From Amphibalanus amphitrite (lineage: Eukaryota > Arthropoda > Thecostraca > Balanomorpha > Balanidae), in NCBI RefSeq assembly GCF_019059575.1, contig NW_024881973.1, forward strand, positions 62,001-126,000: 64,000 nt of DNA, given 5' to 3'. How positions within the stretch are numbered: position 1 is the first letter of the stretch; every line of letters begins with the position of its first letter. Position numbers and translations under genes: made by a program. Below the pieces are notes generated by a model that saw only the letters and a program-made list of their open reading frames with translations, was not told the origin of the DNA and did not search any database. This document shows, one piece after another, positions 11,317 through 20,904 of this stretch.

Positions 11317-11637
11317 CAGGGGTGGGGAGCCGGAGCCGGAGCTGGAGCCGGAGCTGGAGCCGGAGCCGCCGGAGCCGGCACATTTTGCCCGGAGCCGGAG
11401 CCGGAGCCGGAGCCGATTTTTTTCCGAAGCTGGAGCCGGAGCCGAAGCTGTCTGAAATTTCCACGGCTCCGCATCCCTGCGCATATGCAATGTATTGAGT
11501 CGGAGCCGGAGCAGGAGCCGCCGGAGCCGGACCATTTTACTCGGAGCCGGAGCCGGAGCTGGAACCGCCATGGCATTTCACCCGGAGCCGGAGCCGGAGC
11601 CGGAGCCGTCTGAAATTTTCACGGCTCCGCATCCCTG
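11317..11637. mobile_element. GGAGCC-hexamer element with CAGGG ends
   Basis: Bounded by CAGGGGTGGGGAGCCG at the left and CGGCTCCGCATCCCTG at the right, which are imperfect inverted repeats. The interior is made of blocks of GGAGCC/GGAGCT hexamers (11330-11392, 11393-11414, 11501-11530, 11540-11565, 11581-11609) separated by short unique pieces. CAG...CTG ends suggest a hAT-type non-autonomous element, but no 8-bp target duplication is convincing. The Gly/Ser and Pro/Ala frames are artefacts of the hexamers. Confidence 0.6.
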
Positions 11638-12241
11638 CCTAATATGATTAATAAGTACAAAAAATTGTCACCTTCATAACAAACAAGATGAGCCGCTTCT
11701 CTGTTCCAGTCGAAATTTTCACAGCTTCACCGAGTTTGAGCTGTTCTGTGAGAGCTACGTCACCAGACGCTTATCAAACCTCCCCTTCCCACACACACAC
11801 ACAGCGGTTAAATGGAGTGGGTACGATGAGGTAATTGCGGGATGACCCCACACCTCACGTGCTGTCACGGCTAGCGCTAAACGTTGGTGGAGCGTTTTAA
11901 AGTGGTCTGAGCGCTTTTGTGCCGCCTTGAAGTAGAGAACCTTCGTGTTTTATCAACGAAAATGAAAGTGTTGGCTTACGTCACTTTATGGTTTATTTTG
12001 TCGTGTAATGAATTGCATGAAATCATAAGCGTATTTACTTGATATGCTAGATAATCAAGTAATTACGTTGGTTGCAAGGCTGCAAACTATTGAGAGTCAT
12101 CTCTCTCGAGTGCCGATCAGGATGCAAGTTGCAAGGTCAAAAGTAAAGTCGCAAAACAATCCATTCACCGCCTGTTTCCAACTGCATTGTGGACTCGGCA
12201 GTTCTATCAGGACTTCTCACCTCCTCGCCCCAAGCCGGTCA
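11638..12241. other. Intergenic, nothing recognised
   Basis: No coding or repeat structure is evident apart from a short CA run near 11793-11804. Confidence 0.5.
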
Positions 12242-13765
12242 CGTTGCCCCAATAGACGGTAAATAACTTTTGAAAATACCTATCTCCAGTTTTAGAGTTT
12301 TCTGAACCAAAATTTTGCGAGGAATCCGATGGTGTGGTCCTCGAAACCTGAAAAATTTCCATTTTTGAGATAGCACCTATTTTTTCAAAAATAAATATTC
12401 GTCATGCATAATAGTCAAATAAATTGAAAATATAATGAGTTAATTTTTGTAGCAACACTAGAATGCATCGAACATGAATAAGTGATATATTTTAGCTGAG
12501 ATGATACCATATCTGCGCATACATGTACATGAATTAGTACATTAACCCTCGACGGCCGAGAAGGGGTGGGGCGGGTGCCGCCTCATAGGGTTTTTCGCGA
12601 TAGCTCAAAACACGCCGAGGCTAGACAGCTGAAACTTGGCATACCTATTCTTTTATTCAAGCTGGATCTTTTGACACCAACCGCATTTTCAGGTCAGGTC
12701 AGGTCACTGACCTATAACGTCATAAATGAACTTCTGCACGGTCCTTAGATGTTGCAACTTTGCAACGCCCTCAGTGCCAGAGGAACTTTCACAGGAAGAT
12801 GAAACTTACAGGACGTAGTATCCTCCAGAGGTCTCACAACTTGCATATCTCGGATTTTTTCCCAAAGGTCACATGAGGTCAGTTCGGTCACGTGACCTCA
12901 CCATTGTAAGTCAATGGGGGAAATATGAAAACTGTTATTTTGGCGCCGGAAATGATCTTAAACTGTCCCAAGCACATGGAATCGTGGTTTCACGCACTTC
13001 TTGCAAGGTTCGATCATGAAACCACGATTCCATGTGCTTGGGATAGTTTTAGATCATTTCTGGCGCCAAAATAACAGCTTTCATATTTCCCCCATTGACT
13101 TGTAATGGTGAGGTCACGTGACCGACCTGACCACATGTGACACTTAGGTAAAATCCGAGATATGCAAGTTGTGAGGCCTCTGAAGGATACTACGTCCTGT
13201 AAGTTTCATCTTCCTGTAAAAGTTCCTCTGGCACTGAGGGCGTTGCAAAGTTGCAACATCTGAGGCCCTTGCAGAGGTTCATTTATGACGTCATAGTTCA
13301 GTGACCTGACCTGACCTGAAAATGCGGTTGGTGTCAAAAGATCCAGCTTGAATAAAAGAATAGGTATGCCAAGTTTCAGCTGTCTAGCCTCGGCGTATTT
13401 TGAGCTATCGCGAAAATCCCCATGAGGCGGCACCCGCCCCACCCCTTCTCGGCCGTCGAGGGTTAATGTACTAATTTATGTACATGTATGCGCAGATATG
13501 GTATCATCTCAGCTAAAATATATCACTTATTCATGTCGATGCATTCTAGTGTTGTTACAAAAATTAACTCATTATATTTTCAATTTATTTGACTATTATG
13601 CATGACGAATATTTATGTTTCAAAAATAGGTGCTATCTCAAAAATGGAAATTTTTCAGGTTTCGGGGACCACACCATCGGATTCCTCGCAAAATTTTGGT
13701 TCAGAAAACACTAAAACTGGAGATAGGTATTTTCAAAAGTTATTTACCGTCTTCTGGGGCAATGT
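12242..13765. repeat. 1.5-kb near-perfect palindrome
   Basis: The left arm, 12242-12992, is the reverse complement of 13017-13765 with a small percentage of differences, leaving a 24-nt loop at 12993-13016. The outer ~300 nt of each arm is unique to this locus. The inner ~450 nt is half of a TTAA-family element. The matching minus-strand and plus-strand frames at 13206-13442 and 12566-12748 are mirror images and not genes. Confidence 0.9.
12546..13462. mobile_element. Palindromic TTAA-family element
   Basis: Flanked by TTAA at 12542-12545 and 13463-13466, with ends beginning CCCTCGACGGCCGAGAAGGG on both sides. Each half matches the right half of another element (about 51500-51994) in order and detail, including AGGTCA repeats and the short GGTGAGGTCACG block. 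The other family members seen are not palindromic, so this copy appears to be two inverted right halves. Confidence 0.85.
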
Positions 13766-14957
13766 GCGGTGTTATATTGGTCGGCCCTACCCACGTAGTG
13801 ATCTCTGGTCTGTCCGGCGTTTACCTAAATGTCTCCCGTTCTTAGTCATGTTTTGTCACATAAGACCCGAGATATACCCGAGGTATGTAAGCAGAAGCTA
13901 AGTACTTTGATATATCCGGACTTCGCGACATCTCAAACGGGCTTCCCAAACCGTAGTCAAGGTCAGCATCCAGAGAAACAGCTGTGGGAGAGGTGGGTGC
14001 GAATCACGTGAACTCTGCCACTGTCGTCCCCAAAGCCCCATATAACACCCCGACCTTGCACAAAAGGCGATAACGTGGCCGCTCGGATACGCATACGCAT
14101 CGTCTCGGTGAATCTCATTAAATTCAGAGGTCAGATGACTAAGTGTCCTGTGACTGTAAGTGGCGCCAGCGCACCTGCACTCCGACGGCAGGGCGAAGTG
14201 AGGACAGAGTGGGCCGATTGAAGGGTGTCGGTGTGTCTCAGGGTCGCAGGACCGTCCCGACGAAAGAGGACAGGGTCTGGAGGATCTTGTTCTGGTCCCG
14301 TGACCCCATCGCGCCTCCCTGCGCCACCTCGCGCCGCCTTGCACCGTCTCTTGCAGCGCGTGCTGCATCTACGAGCAGCAGACGATGCATGAATTCTCAG
14401 AAGCGTTCAGGATGTCACATGAGTCCCCCTGGGGCAGAGTGGGGGTGTGCAGTCACCTGCTGCAACGGTATACCGTTTCGAGGCGCCTGCTGAATTGTTA
14501 TCAGGCGCGGCGGGACTAGGACCACTGTAGCTGCGTGTTATCGTTCCCGTGATTCGACCGGACCGAACGGTCCCCCATACAGATGCATTGCTACATTTAC
14601 ATATGATTTAGTCCCGGTGATGGATACTTTGCTGTGGTGAAGTTGATGAGAAAGTAAGGGTCTCTACCAATTACCACTACCAGGCATTATGCATGCAATC
14701 TATCCCATCAGAGCTTCAGACAGACAAGAGTTGAAACCACCTACGGGACAGGATACAGCTCATTTAAAATATGATAGGATGAGTATCGAATTAGGTGCTA
14801 CCATAGCCTCTGTATACAGAGGTCTATGCTATAGTCTGTGCTACTGATCTAACTACTCCTAAAACTGAGATGCACGTGGCTACAGGTGCAAAAAAAAAGA
14901 AGAAGAAGAAAGGATTGCTCGGGGATGATTATTGTCTCAATCAAAGACTTCTCTATA
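13766..14957. other. Intergenic, GC-rich patch, nothing recognised
   Basis: A GC-rich patch at about 14150-14500 gives overlapping frames on both strands but no recognisable domain or splice-supported exon. 14889-14910 is an A/AAG-rich tract. Confidence 0.4.
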
Positions 14958-15277
14958 CACTGACAACCAAAACGATTCTCTGTTCCCTTTGATCATGGTG
15001 TGTCATGCTCCTATAACTCTGCCGTTTTCCTGGCGGAATGCCCTTAAGATACTCAAATGATTCCTCAAATGATTCCTTTTAAGCATATCAGGGTTTTTGG
15101 TCTAAAACAACGCCCTGCACTGACAACCAAAACGATTCTCTATTCCCTTTGATCATGGTGTGTCATGCTCCTATATAACTCTGCCGTTTTCTTGGCGGAA
15201 TGCCCTTAAGATACTCAAATGATTCCTCAAATGATTCCTTTTAAGCATATCAGGGGTTTTGGTCTAAAACAATACCC
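14958..15277. repeat. 160-bp direct repeat, two copies, at element end
   Basis: Units 14958-15117 and 15118-15277 are nearly identical, each starting CACTGACAACCAAAACGATT and ending in GGTCTAAAACAAnnCCCTG. The duplicated unit includes the terminal CACTG, so the element has two alternative left ends. Confidence 0.85.
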
Positions 15278-16112
15278 TGATCATTTCTTTCGAACATACC
15301 CAAACTATACCCCTATTCTTTAAAGACCTCCCTTGAATTCTTCTAATATACCCTAGTGTACAGTCTCTGCCGCTACTGTCAGATACCGTACCTGTGCCGC
15401 TCGGCGCCTCCGGCGGTGACCGGTCGGCGGGCCGGGACTGGCCGGCCGGGCGGGCGGGGAGGACGGGCAGTCGCTCCCTGGACGTGTTGCTGACCACTAA
15501 TACAGCACCAAACGCGGTGCCGTCTTCGCTGAGTGCGTGTGGGCGGTGCGACGACATAACAGGCAGCTATAAGCTTGTTTTGACGCGCGGTTAGGGCAGC
15601 TATAACCAGTCGCGGCGCAAGTGCGTTTGAGCCAGGTGATTCGCAACCGCCACCCAATCAGCATACTGCAATCCAGTGCCGGCAGTGACGTACATGACAC
15701 GTGATCAGACAGCTGGGCCGAAAGCGCGCCAATTTTCAAAGGGTTTGAGCGCGCCAGTTGAGTTTGAGCGTGCAGTGGAGAAGGACGGTTGTGCTCAGCG
15801 CGGGTGATAGCGGGTGTGCAGTGTGTGCATTGATCATTCGAGCAAAGGACGTCGTGGAGGACATCGAAAGCACAGCTGTGGAACCCAGAAAAGACGAAAC
15901 CTGCACGACAACGACTTTTCGGCGTGCCGGAAACCGGAAAATTCACCCAAGAGACCCTTGGTGGGCGTGTTTGCCCGCACCCGGTTTAGATCTGCATGAC
16001 TATTTTACGGTCAGCGCCCGGACCCGAGCAGTGCGCAGTATCTGGTCCTATTATCTCTTTTACAGGGTCCGGCATATAAGTTTTGTCTTGTAAAAATGTG
16101 TCGTGTAAGCTG
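15278..16112. other. GC-rich interior of the CACTA-like element
   Basis: 15278-15362 is the inverted partner of 19310-19400. From 15380 the sequence is strongly GC-rich, then returns to mixed composition. Frames at 15497-15946 (minus) and 15758-16093 (plus) overlap each other and show no domain I recognise. Confidence 0.4.
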
Positions 16113-16820
16113 CTACTGTTAACGCCAGACCCCTTGAGACCCTAATTTTTCCCGATTATTTTTAAATGCGTGGAATAATTTCAACCATATTTAGGAAGGA
16201 GCTGTTTCAAGGCCTGCCGAAGCCTTTTCTTCAAATACATTTTGTTGTCACTTGAATATTTGTGGCACTTGTCATTGACTCGTAATGTTAACTGTTTTTC
16301 CATCCTGGATAGAGGCTTTCATACGTCATATGACATTAGGCTCCGCCCACGACTACGGCATTGACCCGTGCCCATCAGCGACCTCTGTACAAACTACAAA
16401 CGACACCACTGCCATCTGTAAAGGACTATGAAATTCGCTGACGCTTCACGTGCTATGAATCAATTGCAATTGCAGCAGACGGTCAAGTAAATGTTGGGCT
16501 CTTGTTGACCCTTGTAATATAGGACCAAGAGGACCATCACTCCTCAACCTACTACTCCCACGTGCTTCGAACAAACGTTAACGATTCCTAACAAATACGA
16601 TTTTCGATGTAGGATATCTGTTTGAAATACGAGCGAGCCTTATGATGTGAAGCGAAGGCAAGCAATTAACTTATTATTGCGTTGTTCGATGGTTGCATAG
16701 CGATGTACAAATCGGCAGCTACTTGGTGACATCCGACATCCCATTATCGCATTATTTGCAACGCCATAGGCTTTAAATACAGGTGATTAAATACAGGTGA
16801 ATATTTCCTAACCTTATGTC

Positions 16821-17357
16821 CAGACATGTGCGTGGATCCGAAAAAAATGGATCTGGGATCTGATCCCACGGATCCTGATCTCGGATCCGTTGGGATCATA
16901 GATCTAGTTCTTAAATTTATCGACAGATCCGTAGGGATCATAGATCCGATTCTAATATTTTTGTTTGAGATCCAGTGAGATCATAGATCCTACATACATA
17001 CATACATACATACATACATACAATTATTTATTGTCAACACAGAAATCCAAAAAACCGCTCGTTGCAGCTCACAAACGTTCTTATTTAGTGATTTATGTGA
17101 TAGCACATCATAAGCCATAGTTTTATGGCACTTATTGACATAGAAACACTTGCAAACTTGGTTTAAAATGTTTTGCATGGTGGGATCCACTCAGATCATA
17201 GATCCATGTTCTTGGTTTATCATCAGATCCCGAGAGATCATAGATCCAGGAAAGATTTTTCACGCCGGATCCGGTGGGATCATAGATCCGAACCTGCAGA
17301 TTGCTTCGAGATCCACTGAGATCATAGATCCATCACTCGGATCCATGCACATGTCTG
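16821..17357. mobile_element. hAT-like GATC-rich element, perfect 8-bp target duplication
   Basis: Ends CAGACATGTGCGTGGATCCG (16821-16840) and CGGATCCATGCACATGTCTG (17338-17357) are inverted repeats with one mismatch. They are flanked by identical CTTATGTC copies at 16813-16820 and 17358-17365. CAG...CTG ends with 8-bp duplications mark hAT elements. The interior carries an iterated motif close to GATCCnnTGnGATCATAGATCC and a CATA microsatellite. A related fragment lies at about 55826-56013. Confidence 0.85.
16991..17022 (+). repeat. (TACA)8 microsatellite
   Basis: Uninterrupted TACA/CATA tetranucleotide run inside the hAT-like element, following a GATCC motif. Confidence 0.95.
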
Positions 17358-18675
17358 CTTATGTCAGTTATATGCCATCTGCCCGTCATTTGCAGCTTAT
17401 AGAAAAAAATAAAACAAATATCAGCGCACATATCAGTATTGTACAAGCAATGCACATTGAGCATTTATGGCTCCTCAGTCATCATGTCGCTATTTGGGCA
17501 CTGTCAGCCAAGACGTTACGCACAACTCCGCCGGCTTTCGGCACCGCTCGACCGTCCCTGCTCCCCGCCACAGCGAGAGTGACCGCGCGCCGGCCCGAAA
17601 CCGCCGCAGGCCAAGACCACAGAGGCGGGGCTTAGCTGTGACGTCATAACGTATCACAGGCTGACTGGTGATAGCCTCTACACACTGGGTGAAAATCTTG
17701 CTCGAAATTTAACATTACGAGTCAATGAGAAGTACCTGAAATATTGAAATGGCGATAAAATATCTAAATTGTAAAAGTTTCGGCAGGTCTTGAAACAGCC
17801 ATGTCCTGAGCTTGGTTGAAATTCTTCCACGCATTTAAAAATAATCGCGAAAAATTAGGGTCTCAAGGGGTCTGGCGTTAAAGGGACAGTATCATCGAAA
17901 AAAAAATCCATGTATGGAGCTGATTTTTTTTTTTACTAGAATTTCTTATTTTTCTGAATCAGAAAAACATAGTTTGAGGACCGAACTCGGTGAAAAATAT
18001 TGCAACCACATTTCATTTTCATGATTCATTTTCATGAGCGAACCACCACTATACAAGCATGGCCGCCAGTTTGGAAGCATGCAAAATTACTACAGAACTG
18101 GCGCAGATAATACATTATTGACGCTACGCTTACGCGGTCGTTCTTCTGATTGAGTTGTCCTTAGGGAGAGGTAGCCTTAGGTATTGCCTATAAAAATATA
18201 ACGTGACAACTGGAGGGAGTGACAATTGGACGTGACAATTGACAATGGGAGAAAATATCACGTGACAATCACGTGATAAACGTCATACATTGGAGGGAGA
18301 TTGTGATTCAAGCTGGAGGAATTCCTTTGTTGAGCCGCTAGAATCCGAAGGAAACAGCGGAAATTGCCTACGACTATTTAATGAATTTAACGGTGATGAA
18401 TAAGTGCGAAAAACGTTTTGGCTTTATAAAATTTGATGAAATGACCAGGGTAAAAGTTTTATTACTGGCGGTCAATTCAAAACGGCGCAAACATTTAAAC
18501 AGTGAAGATAGTGAAGCACGATTCAAAGTGTGGTACACCTTTCGTACTTTGAGCGGCGATAGCGGGATAACGGTGTGGAGCTTCGAGGATCGGTCTTCAG
18601 TTCCCGGACCAGAAAGGTGGGGCCTATGCAATGTCAAATTTCATCAAAATGGTGATACTGTCCCTTTAACAGTAG

Positions 18676-19309
18676 GTGAAAGTCAGCAATTGTTACAGGA
18701 TATGCAATGCTCTAATGACATCTCCTTGGTAATGAACAGTTATTTAACATACACGCCATTTTTGCGTAGCTGAAACCACCGTTGATTTTCGTGTTTTATA
18801 ACCGAAATAGATATTAAATATCCATTCATGATGATCTCAGATTTACTTATCCCAAGTTGCGTCTTATCGGAAGAGAAACGGTGAAGCTATGTCCATGCTG
18901 TTGTCACCAATTTAAAACATTCGGAACAATAATAAAAGACCAAATGTCTGTGAGTTTTGGATGTGTTACGATATAACTATAAATGGAAATCGGACGAGGG
19001 AGCTGAGAGTAATGAGACAGTTTCTGAGCAAGTTCTACGACGAATATACCTATATCGGGCATTATTATTTTCCCTTCTGGGTTTATGTGGGGTCTAATGC
19101 AAGAATTCATTGAGATCAGTTATGGAAATCACAGAATAATACGGGAGTGTTAAGTGGTATAATGCGAGTATAGTTTGCAAAATATTCCACTTATACGCTT
19201 AGATGGAATACTAGAGATTTCGATGTAAGGGTATTTTGGTAGGTTAAAAGGAGTGTACTGTGGGTATGGCAGGGAATAGAACAGGAATCATTCCTTTCCT
19301 CTTCGGTAC
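18676..19309. other. Unassigned interior of the CACTA-like element
   Basis: AT-rich, with no gene or repeat boundary recognised. Confidence 0.4.
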
Positions 19310-19591
19310 TTACTAGGGCATATTAGAAGAATTCAAGGGAGCTATTTAAAGAACAAGGGTATAGTTTGGGTGGGTATATTCGAAGAAATGATCAGGGTGT
19401 TGTTTTAGACCAAAACCCTTAATATTCTTAAAAGGAATCAAAGAGGTTTTGAGTGTAGGGTATATTAGAAGAATTTCAGAGCGATATTCAAAGAAAGTGT
19501 ATTTGGGGTATATTCGGAGAAATGATCAGGGTGTTGTTTTAGACCAATTCCCCTAATATGCTTAAAAGGAATCAAAAAAGCTCTCAGTGTA

Positions 19592-20627
19592 CATATTTAG
19601 AGAAGTCTATGTCTCAATCAAATCGCAATCCCGACTTACTGCATGAACTTCATTCACCATATGCATATGTGAAAGGGAGTGACCTCATTTCCCCTTCTCC
19701 CCTCTTTTCCTTCTTTTCCCATGATTTCGAGGGAAGATTTCATCGGACTTATTTTGTAACTCCCAGCCTTGCCGATATTCATCAATTGTGGCAATGCTCT
19801 CTCGGTGTGAGATAAGTATGCGCTTCTAGTTAGCCGCTTGAGGCGCATGCGAGCAATTCACTCGTGTCACTCCCGCACCATATTTCCCCTGCCGGGACAA
19901 CAGTCGCTCGCCGTTTGTCCTTTGAAGTCTGCAAATCACTGCACCATCTTTCCATCGGCGGAGATTGCCCTCTGCGTCTAGGTGACCTTGGTCATGCCCG
20001 GCATTCTGCACCAGCACGGGACGCAGTTGGTAGAGCGCGTCAGCAGCAGCGCGTCAGCAGATTTAGGGTGTGCTGTAGATAGAAGAGGACAGCGGCTACA
20101 CCCACCGCTTACGTAAGAGGTAAGTGACGCGGGTCCTTACCAAGGTGACGTTCGCTATGTACCGAACGGCTTCACGTTAGGTTATTGCGGCTCTGCTGTG
20201 TTTGTTAGCGGTGTGAAGGGGAAAACAACCCCAGACAGTGTTTAAAGCAGGCAGACAAAAGGTTGCGACATGCAAGAGGTTGAAGGAACATGGTTGCGAT
20301 GGGCCAAAAATAAGCAATATGACATCAAAGGGAACTTACGTCAGAACTCATTACACATGCCAAATATCAATTGACAATGGTTGCACATGCTGATTTTTTG
20401 TGCACTTTTAATTCACGTAGACATAAGCTGATGGGAACTGTTCGGAACACTCTACAGTAAAGTTTATGGGATTTATATAGCCATTCACGGCGTAAGCCAC
20501 AGCGTGGGGTCACAAAGAACAAGGACTTTGACTTCTGCTTCTGGCGACAAGACTGTTCTGGGTCATAAAACGGAAACATCACAAGCTTTCCTGCACCCTT
20601 TCGAAGCCTGCCATAAAAGATAACAAC
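19592..20627. other. Intergenic, nothing recognised
   Basis: No coding support. A tRNA A-box-like string at about 20025-20040 lacks the rest of a tRNA. Confidence 0.45.
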
Positions 20628-20904
20628 AGCCGTTTTCACGACAGGCTATCCGGCGAGTGCACCTAATTTGACCAAATCTGCACCTAATCTCTTTTACAGC
20701 AAATATCTTTATTTGATGAATTTATTTCAGTGTTTTAATCGATGACACTCTCTGATAATATGACAAAGCAGGCATATAAGCAATTAGTGCAACCTTAGCT
20801 GATAGCTACTAAGAGACACACTGAACCTAATTTGACCAAATCTGCACCTAATATGCACCAGATGTGCACCAAATGTGTACCAGATGGCCGTCGTAAAAAC
20901 GGCT
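20628..20904. mobile_element. Uninterrupted CCGTTTTCACGAC MITE, 277 bp
   Basis: Begins AGCCGTTTTCACGACAGGCT and ends with GTCGTAAAAACGGCT, imperfect inverted repeats. Blocks like TTTGACCAAATCTGCACC occur inside both ends. It is the only unbroken copy in the window and serves as the empty-site reference for the insertions at 1906-2692 and 24215-35885. Confidence 0.85.

Larger units (their letters stand above)
16123..17877. mobile_element. TTAA-flanked element with 180-bp inverted arms
   Basis: Flanked by TTAA at 16119-16122 and 17878-17881. Ends begin CGCCAGACCCCTTGAGACCC on both sides, and inverted similarity continues for about 180 bp (16123-16293 against 17707-17877). TTAA targets are typical of piggyBac-like elements, although these ends differ from the CCC ends of the other TTAA family here. 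It landed exactly in the terminal repeat of the MITE at 16113-18675. No transposase seen. Confidence 0.8.
16113..18675. mobile_element. CTACTG-ended MITE, split by a TTAA insertion
   Basis: The right end reads GATACTGTCCCTTTAACAGTAG (18654-18675). The left end is its complement, but is cut after CTACTG (16113-16118) at a TTAA; the other half resumes at 17878 as TTAAAGGGACAGTATCA. Removing 16123-17877 with one TTAA gives a 23-bp inverted end. The element body is 17882-18653. An open frame at 18381-18773 crosses the right end and resembles no known protein. Confidence 0.7.
14958..19589. mobile_element. CACTA-like composite element, 4.6 kb
   Basis: Bounded by CACTGACAACC at the left and CTCTCAGTG at the right, flanked by TA (14956-14957 and 19590-19591). 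Subterminal blocks are inverted between the ends: sequences around GGTCTAAAACAA and CCCTGATCATTTCTTTCGAA at 15098-15360 recur complemented at 19310-19555. CACTG ends and iterated subterminal repeats are typical of CACTA-type elements. No transposase was found; the middle is filled by other nested elements. Confidence 0.6.

Noticed and set aside
11154-11576. Gly/Ser/Arg and Pro/Ala repeat proteins
   Set aside because: They are read-throughs of the GGAGCC hexamer element and occur in several frames on both strands.
12566-13442. Two similar short proteins on opposite strands
   Set aside because: They are mirror images produced by the palindrome and lie in non-coding element sequence.
15380-15660. 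GC-rich block as a gene or CpG island promoter
   Set aside because: Overlapping frames on both strands with no domain, splice sites or downstream gene.
18381-18773. 130-residue plus-strand frame as a gene
   Set aside because: It crosses the end of a MITE and shows no family similarity; probably chance.
20020-20060. tRNA-like D-arm string near 20025-20040
   Set aside because: Only an A-box-like word is present; there is no B box, anticodon stem or acceptor stem.
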